Origin: an uncultured Prevotella sp.
GTDB taxonomy: Bacteria > Bacteroidota > Bacteroidia > Bacteroidales > Bacteroidaceae
Length of the DNA: 64,000 nt
Direction: 5' to 3'
Assembly (NCBI GenBank): GCA_905234265.1
Contig: CAJOHJ010000006.1
Span: 1 to 64,000 of the forward strand
Part shown: positions 42,358-50,900 of the stretch, piece by piece
Position numbering within the stretch: the first letter of the stretch is position 1
How the letters are laid out: every line of letters begins with the position of its first letter
The notes under the pieces: model-generated
Told to the model about the DNA's origin: nothing
Database searches by the model: none
Seen by the model: the letters and a program-made list of their open reading frames with translations, nothing else
Translations under genes and position numbers: made by a program

Positions 42358-43842
42358 TTATTCCCCACAGAATTCAGTGGTGTTCCACGGTGCCTCAATG
42401 TGCATGGGCTGGCCCGTAATGGGGTGGACGAGCCACAGTTCGGCAGCGTGGAGCATCAGCCGTTGGCCGGGCAGGCTGGTTCCGTAGAGCCTGTCGCCGA
42501 CGATGGGACGCCCGAGACCCAGAGGGTGTGCGCAGTGCATGCGCAGCTGGTGCGTGCGCCCCGTTTCGGGATATAGGGCCACCAGCGAGTCCGTCAGGAA
42601 TTCGTATCTGGTGACGGCGCGCTTGCCATGCTCAGTGTCTACCGTCTGTCGCGGCCTGTTCATCGGGTCTGGGCGCAGCGGCAGGCTGATGCAGCCTTCC
42701 CTTGGGGACTCTGTGCCATTCTGCAGCACGGCTCCACACGTCGTCCTTGCAATGTCGACCGCCGTACTGCCGCCGTTGCATTTCTCCACAACGGCCAGAT
42801 ACTTTTTCTTAATCTTGTTGGCAAAGAACATCTGCTGCAGCAGCCTGTACGTGTCGGCATCCTTGGCTATCAGCAGCAGTCCGCTGGTGTCCATGTCCAG
42901 GCGGTGGGCGGCCTTGGCCTCCGGCAGCGAGCGCTGAATGATTGCCTCTGCCGAGTAGCTGCTGATGCGTCCCGGCACCGACAGCATGCCTGCCGGCTTG
43001 TCGACAACCAGCATCCACTGGTCTTCGTAGACGGTTGTCAGCGTCGCCGTGCATATCCGCAATTCCTCTGGGTTGGTGTCTACCGTCAGTCCCTGCATCA
43101 TCCAGGTAAGTATCGGCAGGCATTTTCCGCGGCATGCAGGATAGTAGTGCAAGTGCTGGCGCAGTTCCGTTTTAGTGCTTTCTCCCCACCAGAACTCAGC
43201 CATGCAGAGTGGCTGCATGCCGTGCTGATAGGCATATTGCAGCAGTTTTGGCGCGCAACAGTCGCCCGTGCCGCTGGGAGGCAGCGGATAGCGCGTCAGA
43301 AGCTTAGGACTGTTGTAGTATTCCTGCCAGATGTCGGTGAGCATCTTTTCCTCGCCGTTGGCATTCAGCAGCCGATACTGGCTAAACAGCCACCGCTGCA
43401 GTTCCTGCGACTGTTCCTTGGCCTCTTCGGCCATTCCGTCAGTGTGAGTAAGTGCCGAAATCTCGCGTTCGCGGCGTTTGAAGTAGCCGTCGGGCTGCTG
43501 GGCGTCGAAGACTGGTGGAACGAAATAGCTCCAGTCGTTGCGCCCTGCCAGCAGTCCGCTATATGCTGCCAGAAAGTATAGCTTTTCAGCGCCGTTTACG
43601 TTGCCTGTGCCGCCGTTGCCGTTGCCTGTGGCGCCGTCAGCCCCGCTGCCGGCTTTTACCACCAGCACGCCGAACATTTTTCCGTTGTCGGCGTCGGCGC
43701 GCAGCACTTCGCTGTCGGCAATATGCCTTTGCACCTCCCCGGCAGCGGCAATGCACAAAGGGTGTGGCTCATATTCGAATGGGAATGTGAAGCGCTCTGG
43801 CGGCTCATGGCTGCTCACGAGCGGATGAATGCAAGAGTCCAT
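42358..43842 (-). CDS. RluA-family pseudouridine synthase with long N-terminal extension
   Basis: The 494-residue protein has its catalytic RluA domain in the C-terminal 230 residues: VYEDQWMLVVDKPAGMLSVPG, the catalytic Asp motif AAHRLDMDTSGLLLIAK, and ALYPETGRTHQLRMHCAHPL. The first 260 residues are not part of the catalytic fold. They include a Gly/Asn-rich spacer (TGNGNGGTGNVNG) and a Cys/Trp-containing section (CCAPKLLQYAYQHGMQPLCM) found in long RluA-like proteins of unknown RNA target. It is the last gene of a minus-strand operon with the ABC exporter, a second RluA protein and PBP4. Confidence 0.85.
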   Translation of the reverse strand: MDSCIHPLVSSHEPPERFTFPFEYEPHPLCIAAAGEVQRHIADSEVLRADADNGKMFGVLVVKAGSGADGATGNGNGGTGNVNGAEKLYFLAAYSGLLAGRNDWSYFVPPVFDAQQPDGYFKRREREISALTHTDGMAEEAKEQSQELQRWLFSQYRLLNANGEEKMLTDIWQEYYNSPKLLTRYPLPPSGTGDCCAPKLLQYAYQHGMQPLCMAEFWWGESTKTELRQHLHYYPACRGKCLPILTWMMQGLTVDTNPEELRICTATLTTVYEDQWMLVVDKPAGMLSVPGRISSYSAEAIIQRSLPEAKAAHRLDMDTSGLLLIAKDADTYRLLQQMFFANKIKKKYLAVVEKCNGGSTAVDIARTTCGAVLQNGTESPREGCISLPLRPDPMNRPRQTVDTEHGKRAVTRYEFLTDSLVALYPETGRTHQLRMHCAHPLGLGRPIVGDRLYGTSLPGQRLMLHAAELWLVHPITGQPMHIEAPWNTTEFCGE

Positions 43843-43863
43843 GATGCTTCAGCGTGAGGACCG

Positions 43864-45051
43864 TTACTCACACAGTGCGCTGCACACGCGGTCTTGGAAA
43901 TTCCTGCCGTCAGCACTGCGCATGATGCCCTGGTTGATGATGGCGAAGCACATGTGCTTGCCGTCGGCCGTAGCCAGATAGCCTGCGAGGCTCGATATGC
44001 CTGTCAGGGTGCCGGTCTTTGCACACACGTTGCCGAGAGAGTTTCCCTTGGTCATGCGCTTCTTTATTGTTCCGTCGATGCCGGCAACGGGCAGCGACTG
44101 CAGCAGGTGGGCGTAAATCTCCGGCCGCTTGTAGGCATAGCGCAGCAGGCGCACCAGCAGCTCTGCGCTTACGTAGTTGTAGAGCGACAGTCCGGAGCCG
44201 TCGGCAATGCGGTACTGGCTGTCGTTAAGCCCGGTCTTCATTATCAGCTGGCGTGTTATGCGCCTTGCATCGTCGGCCTTGCACGGCCGCTTGCCCGAGG
44301 CTGCCGCCGTCTGGTAGAACATTGACTCGGCGTAGAAGTTGTCGCTGTTTTTCATCATGCGCATCAGAATGTCGTCGATGCTGTGGCGGTAGACACACAC
44401 CAGTTTTGCGTTCGACGGCGTCACTCCGCTGTGTTCCAGCTGAGTGTCGCCAAGGGCAATGCCCATCTGCCTAAGCTCGTGTGCAAACACCGGCAGGAAC
44501 GTGTCCTTGCGTCCGATGGTCAGCGGAGTGAGTATCGGGTTGTCGTCGTCCCAGCACCAGCCTTCGCCGTAGTCGTTGTCGTCCTTCATGGTCCGGTCGG
44601 CGATAATGTTGCCCGCCAGGCTGTCCACGCCCATCGCCACTACGCGTTCGGCCATCACCGTCACGTCGTCCTTGGTGAGCGTGGGGTCGAAGCCTCCCAC
44701 GCAGTAGATGTTGCCGTGCAGCACTCCCTGGCTGATGGTGCCTGTATAGTATATGCGAGTCTCGTAGCTGTAGCTGCCTCCCAGGCGGTCAAGTGCCGTG
44801 ATGGCCGTCACCAGCTTCATGCACGATGCCGGCCGCATGAGCTGTCGCGCGTTTCGTGAGTAGAAGACGCTGTCGGCGTCGAGGTCGTAGACCATCAGCC
44901 CTATCTGTGAAGTCTCGAAGAGGCGGTCGCCCATCAGCGAGTCCAGTCGTGCCGTGAGTGCCTCCGTCTGTGCGCCGGCTATGGCTACGAATAGTGACAG
45001 CGTTGCTGTCAGAAGAAGTCTTGTTGTGTATAGTCTGTTGTGTCGGTTCAT
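43864..45051 (-). CDS. dacB: D-alanyl-D-alanine carboxypeptidase/endopeptidase PBP4 (peptidase S13)
   Basis: The 395-residue protein is read from MNRHNRLYTTRLLLTATLSL (ATG at 45051), with a signal peptide ending at IAGAQ. Penicillin-binding active-site motifs are present in order: SxxK as PASCMKLVTA, SxN as MKNSDNFYAE, and KTG as VCAKTGTLTGI. The large insert between the first and second motifs is typical of the S13 class. The enzyme trims peptide stems and cross-links of peptidoglycan in the periplasm. It lies 14 bases downstream of the RluA-type gene. Confidence 0.9.
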   Translation of the reverse strand: MNRHNRLYTTRLLLTATLSLFVAIAGAQTEALTARLDSLMGDRLFETSQIGLMVYDLDADSVFYSRNARQLMRPASCMKLVTAITALDRLGGSYSYETRIYYTGTISQGVLHGNIYCVGGFDPTLTKDDVTVMAERVVAMGVDSLAGNIIADRTMKDDNDYGEGWCWDDDNPILTPLTIGRKDTFLPVFAHELRQMGIALGDTQLEHSGVTPSNAKLVCVYRHSIDDILMRMMKNSDNFYAESMFYQTAAASGKRPCKADDARRITRQLIMKTGLNDSQYRIADGSGLSLYNYVSAELLVRLLRYAYKRPEIYAHLLQSLPVAGIDGTIKKRMTKGNSLGNVCAKTGTLTGISSLAGYLATADGKHMCFAIINQGIMRSADGRNFQDRVCSALCE

Positions 45052-45065
45052 GTCTGAGTGTTTTC

Positions 45066-45749
45066 TTAAGTGTTCAGCAGAGTCTCCCACAGCTGGTCCT
45101 TTGGCAGAGGCGCCTCAAAAGCCATCTGCTGCTTGGAGACAGGGTGCACCATTTCGATGCGGTGTGCCAGAAGCGATATGCTGCCGTCGCTGTTGCTGCG
45201 CCGCGCGCCGTATTTCAGGTCGCCCTTGATGGGCATGCCTATTGCCGCCAGCTGGCAGCGTATCTGGTGGTGGCGTCCGGTGAGCAGCTGCACTTCCATG
45301 AGGTTGTAGTTGGTGCCGGTGGCCAGTGTGCGGTAGCGCAGCACAGCCTTCTTGGCGCCTCGCACTTCCGCCGTGTGGGCGTAGGCCTTGTTCTGCTGCT
45401 CGTTGCGTGTCAGCCAGTGTTCGAGTGTGGTGAAGCTGTTGGAAGGAGTGGTCGTGGAGTGTTTTTCCACTATTGCCCAGTAGGTCTTATGCACCTGCCC
45501 TTCGCTGAACATCTTGTTTAGCCGGGCAAGAGCCTTTGATGTGCGTGCGAAGACGACGAGGCCGCTGACAGGACGGTCAAGGCGGTGGACGACGCCGAGG
45601 AATACGGCCCCCGGCTTCTGGTATTTCTCCTTGATGTATTCCTTGACGGTCTCGCTCAGCGGAGTGTCGCCGGTCTTGTCGCCCTGCACTATCTCGCCGC
45701 TATCCTTGCTGACGACGATGATGTGATTGTCCTCGTAGACTACCTGCAT
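45066..45749 (-). CDS. RluA-family pseudouridine synthase
   Basis: The 227-residue enzyme is compact, without an S4 domain. Motifs are VVYEDNHIIVVSKDSGEIVQ, the catalytic GVVHRLDRPVSGLVVFAR and LLTGRHHQIRCQLA. It would convert uridine to pseudouridine in rRNA or tRNA; the exact site is not predictable. It lies 31 bases after the ABC exporter gene and is probably cotranscribed with it. Confidence 0.88.
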   Translation of the reverse strand: MQVVYEDNHIIVVSKDSGEIVQGDKTGDTPLSETVKEYIKEKYQKPGAVFLGVVHRLDRPVSGLVVFARTSKALARLNKMFSEGQVHKTYWAIVEKHSTTTPSNSFTTLEHWLTRNEQQNKAYAHTAEVRGAKKAVLRYRTLATGTNYNLMEVQLLTGRHHQIRCQLAAIGMPIKGDLKYGARRSNSDGSISLLAHRIEMVHPVSKQQMAFEAPLPKDQLWETLLNT

Positions 45750-45780
45750 ATAAACTGTTAGCTGTGGACTCTGGGTTGCA

Positions 45781-47616
45781 TCAGAGCTGCTGCATGTCGT
45801 AAAGCCGCTTGTAGTAGCCGTTCTTGGCTATCAGTTCTTCGTGCTGTCCGCGCTCGACGATTTCTCCCTCGTAGAGAACGCAGATTTCGTCGGAGTTCTT
45901 GATGGTCGACAGGCGGTGTGCGATGGCAATCGTGGTGCGCGACTTCATGAGTCGTTCCAGGGCTTCCTGCACCAGTCGTTCCGACTCGGTGTCGAGTGCC
46001 GACGTGGCCTCGTCGAGTATCAATATCGGCGGGTTCTTCAGAATGGCGCGGGCAATCGACACACGCTGCCGCTGGCCTCCCGAGAGGCGTCCGCCGCGGT
46101 CGCCGATCATCGTCTGGTATCCGTTCTCCGACTCCATGATGAAGTCGTGCGCGTTGGCAATCTTGGCAGCCTCTATGACCTGTTCCATTGTTGCGTTCTC
46201 CACGCCGAATGTTATGTTGTTGTAGAACGTGTCGTTGAAGAGGATGGCCTCCTGGTTGACGTTGCCTATGAGAGTGCGCAGCTCGGAGATGCGCAAGCCC
46301 TTGATGTTCTTGCCGTCGATGAGCACTTCGCCGCTCTGTACGTCGTGGTAGCGCGGAATGAGGTCTACCAGAGTGGACTTGCCGGAGCCAGACTGTCCTA
46401 CGAGGGCAATCGTCTTGCCTTTAGGCACCTTCAGGTTGATGTGCTTCAGCACCTCGCGTCCCTCGACGTAGCTGAACGACACGTCGCGCAGCTCTATCTC
46501 GTTCTGGAATTCCGGCAGAGGCTCCGGGCGTTCCGGCTCCTTGATGGGGTTGTCGGCCTTCAGTATGAAGTCGATACGGTCCATTGACGCCAGTCCGAGG
46601 GGTATCTGATATGTTGCCTTCGAGAGTTCCTTCAGCGGATTGATTACGCTGTAGAGGATGACCATGTAGAAGATGAACGTAGAGGCATCGATGAGATTCG
46701 ACTCGTTGAGTATCAGCGAGCCGCCGAACCACAGCACGATGACAATGATGATGGTGCCGAGGAATTCGGACATGGGGTGGGCGGCGTTCTGCCTGATGAT
46801 CATGGCGTTCATGCCGCGGCGGAACTCGTCGTTGACGAACTTGAAGCGCTGCAGCATCTTATGCTCGGCGATGAATGCCTTGATGATGCGCAGGCCTCCG
46901 AGAGTCTCGTCCAGCTGTGCGATGATGTCGCCCCACTGTCCCTGCACGGCTGCCGACTGGCTTTTCAGTTTTCTGCTCACCACGCCCATGATCCATCCGG
47001 CTATGGGAGCCACCACCAGCACGAAGAGAGTCATCTGCCAGCTGACGGTGAACAGCGTGAAGAAGCACACCAGTATGGCTATCGGCTGGCGGATGAGCAT
47101 GTCGATGGAGCTGGTGATGGAGCCTTCCACCACCTGCACGTCGGCCGACATGCGGGCGATGATGTCGCCCTTGCGCTCCTCGGAGAAGAAGCTCAGCGGC
47201 AACTTCAGCACCTTCTCATAGACCTGCACGCGGATGTCGCGCACGACGCCCGTACGCAGCGGCACCATGACGGACGACGAGGCAAAATATCCGGCAGTCT
47301 TCAGGGCGGTCATCAATATCAGGGCCAGTCCCATGATGACGAGTGTCGTGAATGCGCCGTGGTTAGTTATCAGCTCCTGCACGAAGGCGTAGCCGTTGTT
47401 CACAATGATGTCTTTGTTCAGGTGGCCCCAGTCCCATGGCTGGTACTCGTAGACCGTGGTGTCAATCTTGAACAGGATGTTCAGTATTGGTATCAGCACC
47501 ACAAACGAGAACACGTTGAGCCACTGCGACACGAAGTTCAGCACCACCGACCAAGCCAGATATTTGCGGTACGGCTTGAGGTAGCGGGCCATGATGGAAA
47601 AAAACTGCTTTAGCAT
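45781..47616 (-). CDS. ABC-type exporter, fused permease/ATPase (MsbA-like)
   Basis: The 611-residue protein has six membrane helices in the first 330 residues, then an ATPase domain with Walker A ALVGQSGSGKST, signature LSGGQRQRVSIARAI, Walker B PILILDEATSALD and the H-loop IAIAHRLSTI. The half-transporter organisation and the inner-membrane domain are like MsbA (lipid A flippase) or drug exporters; in Bacteroidetes this operon position often holds the MsbA-like copy. The substrate is not proven. A TAATTTTG element lies 32-39 bases upstream. Confidence 0.88.
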   Translation of the reverse strand: MLKQFFSIMARYLKPYRKYLAWSVVLNFVSQWLNVFSFVVLIPILNILFKIDTTVYEYQPWDWGHLNKDIIVNNGYAFVQELITNHGAFTTLVIMGLALILMTALKTAGYFASSSVMVPLRTGVVRDIRVQVYEKVLKLPLSFFSEERKGDIIARMSADVQVVEGSITSSIDMLIRQPIAILVCFFTLFTVSWQMTLFVLVVAPIAGWIMGVVSRKLKSQSAAVQGQWGDIIAQLDETLGGLRIIKAFIAEHKMLQRFKFVNDEFRRGMNAMIIRQNAAHPMSEFLGTIIIVIVLWFGGSLILNESNLIDASTFIFYMVILYSVINPLKELSKATYQIPLGLASMDRIDFILKADNPIKEPERPEPLPEFQNEIELRDVSFSYVEGREVLKHINLKVPKGKTIALVGQSGSGKSTLVDLIPRYHDVQSGEVLIDGKNIKGLRISELRTLIGNVNQEAILFNDTFYNNITFGVENATMEQVIEAAKIANAHDFIMESENGYQTMIGDRGGRLSGGQRQRVSIARAILKNPPILILDEATSALDTESERLVQEALERLMKSRTTIAIAHRLSTIKNSDEICVLYEGEIVERGQHEELIAKNGYYKRLYDMQQL

Positions 47617-47647
47617 ATGCCAGAGAGAAAATTGTTTGTTTAGAATG

Positions 47648-47655
47648 CAAAATTA
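47648..47655 (-). promoter_or_regulatory. Promoter -7 element of the ABC exporter operon
   Basis: The minus strand reads TAATTTTG. No exact -33 TTTG. Confidence 0.5.
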
Positions 47656-47721
47656 GTCAAAAAAATCCATATAACAAGCTATGGACGCAGAAAAATGGCA
47701 TTTTTTTGCATTATCTTGCAG

Positions 47722-47868
47722 AGATAGAAAATTATCTGTGTGAGATAATTTCGTAACATGCAGAGATAATTTCGTAACATGCAGAGATAATTTTTTATCT
47801 TACGGAGATAATTTCGTAAGTCATTGAGATAATTTCGTAACTCGCAGAGATAATTTTCCGGCTCAGCG
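47722..47868. repeat. Array B2: seven repeats in exact 21-base register
   Basis: AGATA starts at 47722, 47743, 47764, 47785, 47806, 47827 and 47848, every step being exactly 21 bases. The consensus is AGATAATTTCGTAA plus a variable 7-base tail. The gap between the divergent ABC exporter and pectinase genes (47,617-47,974) otherwise contains only the two promoters. Confidence 0.85.
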
Positions 47869-47928
47869 ACTTTATTAAATAATTGTAAAAAGGATAACGA
47901 ACATAGTGGGGCTACGATTTTTTTTGCG

Positions 47929-47936
47929 TATCTTTG
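47929..47936 (+). promoter_or_regulatory. Promoter -7 element of the pectin-degrading fusion gene
   Basis: TATCTTTG, 38 bases upstream of the ATG. No -33 TTTG. Confidence 0.55.
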
Positions 47937-47974
47937 TGCTTATTACTTGAAAACTACTAATTCTACTAATATCT

Positions 47975-50900
47975 ATGACAAGAAAAACCCTCACTACCTT
48001 AGTGCTTTTGCTCATGGTGGCTGTGGCGACACGCGCTGCCCAGTGGAACGAACAGCAGTACCGGCAGATAGCTCAGAGCATCCGCGTGCCGCAGTTTGCC
48101 GACCGCGACTTTCTGATTACAAAGTATGGTGCCAAGGCCGGTGCCACTGCCGCCAAGAACCAGAAGGCCATCCAGAAAGCCATCGACCAGTGTTCGAAGA
48201 AGGGCGGCGGCCGCGTGATAGTGCCTGCCGGACAGAAATTCCTTACGGCTGCCATACAGCTGAAGTCGGGTGTCAACCTCGTCGTTGAAGAGGGCGCCGT
48301 GCTGGAGTTTGCCTTTCAGCCGGAGCTTTATCCCATCGTGCCGACACGCTGGGAGGGACTCGACTGCTGGAACCTCTCGCCGCTGATCTACGCCTACCAG
48401 GCAAAGGACATTGCCATCACCGGTAAGGGTGTCATCGACGGCGGCGGAAGCAACGAGACCTGGTGGCCCTGGTGCGGAAGCACGAAGTTTGGCATGAAGG
48501 AGGGCGGCATAGCCCAGAACCAGGGCGCACGCGCACGGCTGCTGAAGCAGGCCGAGGACGGTGTGCCTATGGACGAACGCCGCTTCGGACCCACCGACGG
48601 ACTGAGGCCGCAGATGATTAACCTCAACCAGTGCGAGGGTATACTCATCGAGGACGTCACCCTGCTGCGCTCGCCGTTCTGGGTGATACACCCACTGCTG
48701 TCGACGGACGTCACCGTGCGCCGCGTACACATCAACAACGACGGTCCCAACGGCGACGGCTGCGACCCCGAGGCCTGCGACCGCGTGCTGATAGAAGACT
48801 GCTTCTTCAACACCGGCGACGACTGCATTGCCATCAAGAGCGGACGCAACAACGACGGCCGGCAGGGCGGACAGGGGAAGTTTGCCGGAACACCGTCGAA
48901 GAACATCATCATACGCGGCTGCAAGATGCAGAACGGACACGGAGGCGTGGTCATTGGCTCGGAAATCTCCGGCGGATGCCAGAACGTCTATGCCGAGAAC
49001 TGCGAGATGGACTCGCCGTCGCTCGACCGCGTGCTGCGCATAAAGACCAACTCGTGCCGTGGCGGAATAATAGAGAACATCAACGTGCGCAACATCACCG
49101 TCGGCCAGTGCGGCGAGGCGGTGCTGAAGCTGAACACCGACTATGAACCGCGCGAAGTCTGCTGCCGCGGCTTCTATCCCGTCATCCGCAACGTGACGAT
49201 GGAGAATGTCACCTGCAAGCGCTCGAAGTACGGCGTGATGATTGTCGGCTACCAGGACCCGAAGCTGGCATACACCATCGACAACATCACCGTGCGCAAC
49301 TGCCAGTTCGACGGCGTCTTCAGCAAGCCCGTACATCAGGTGGGACTGGCGCAGAACGTGAAATATGAGAACTTGATGATCAACGGCTCGCTGGTGCTGC
49401 AGAACCCTCCCTACAAGCACTACTCTGAGTGGCTCACCTATTCTGAGATGAAGCGCGTGCCGCAGTCCTACATGCTCGACTTCGCAACAAAGCCAAAGTG
49501 GAGCTACGTCATGGGCATAGAGCTGGAAGGCATGCTCGACACCTATCTGCGCTACGGCGGCGAAGACATCCGCAAGTACTGCCAGATGTACACCGACAAG
49601 ATGATTGACAACGACGGAAACATCACCGGCTACAACATCCTCGACTATAACCTCGACAACATACGCACTGGCCACTTCGTCACGCGCATGTACCAGCAGT
49701 GGCCCGAGACAAAGAACCTTAAGGCCATGCAGATGCTGATGCGCCAGCTTAAGGACCAGCCGCGCACAAAAGCCGACAAGGTCTACTGGCACAAGGCTAT
49801 CTATGCCTATCAGGTGTGGCTCGACGGCATCTTCATGGGACTGCCTTACCGCTGTCTGACGGCACCAATCACTGAAAAGGCACAGGCTGCCGCAAAGGGC
49901 AAGAAGACCAAGAAGACTGCCGCTGACCCCGTTACGGCCATCTACGACGATGCCGTGGACCAGCTGAAGATTACCTACGAGCGCACGCTGGACCCGAAGA
50001 CTGGCCTTAACCGTCACGCATACGACGAGACTCGAAAGACATTCTGGGCTGACCCGCAGACCGGCCTCTCGCAGCACTGCTGGGCCAGAGCGCAGGGATG
50101 GTACTCCATGGCTCTCATCGAGGTACTTGACGCCGTGCCGGCCGACTACAGCCGCCGCGGAGAGCTGATAGAGCTGCTGCAGAAAGACCTCGACGCCATC
50201 ATCAAGTGGCAGGACAAGAAGACAGGTACTTGGTATCAGGTGATGGACTCTCCCGGACGCGAAGGAAACTACCTCGAAGCCACTGCCTCAAGCATGTTTG
50301 CATACGTCTTGCTGAAGGCTTACCGCAAGGGATATGTCGGCGACCGCTATCGCGAGGCTGGCATCAAGGCATATAAGGGCATCGTCAACAACATGATCCG
50401 CGTGAATGCTGATCAGACAATTTCCTTGACGTCGTGCTGCTCCGTGGCTGGCCTCGGCCCGGCAGCCACTGAGGAAGTGCAGGCGGCCATGAAGATGGTG
50501 AACCCGAAGGGAAGCGTCAAGGAAAACCGCAGGCGCGACGGATCTTACAAGTATTACCTCTCGGAGTCCATACGCGACAACGATGCCAAGGGCGTTGGCC
50601 CGTTCATCTGGGCGTCGCTGGAAATGGAAATGCTGGGATACACAACCGAAAACATAACAGCCTCGATTGATCGCGAGGCTGTTCTTTTTCGTAACAGCCC
50701 TCTCATAACGAAGGCCGACAATCTCAGCTCGCTGACCGTGGGCAACGGACATTTTGCAACAACTGTCGACGTCACCGGCCTGCAGACGTATGTCGACGAC
50801 TACAAGGGCGGCGTTCCTCTCAACGCAATGAGCGACTGGGGATGGCACTCGTTCCCTAACGTCAGCAGCCTTACGACTGCCGAGACGGAGAAAGCCTTCG

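Noticed and set aside
47722..47868. CRISPR array candidate (regular 21-base repeats)
   Set aside because: The units are directly adjacent with only a 7-base variable tail. There are no unique spacers of 25-40 bases and no cas genes, and related units occur at 38840 and 56538 in both orientations.
47999..50077. 692-residue minus-strand open frame
   Set aside because: It is antisense to the GH28-GH105 modules, whose catalytic motifs are intact.
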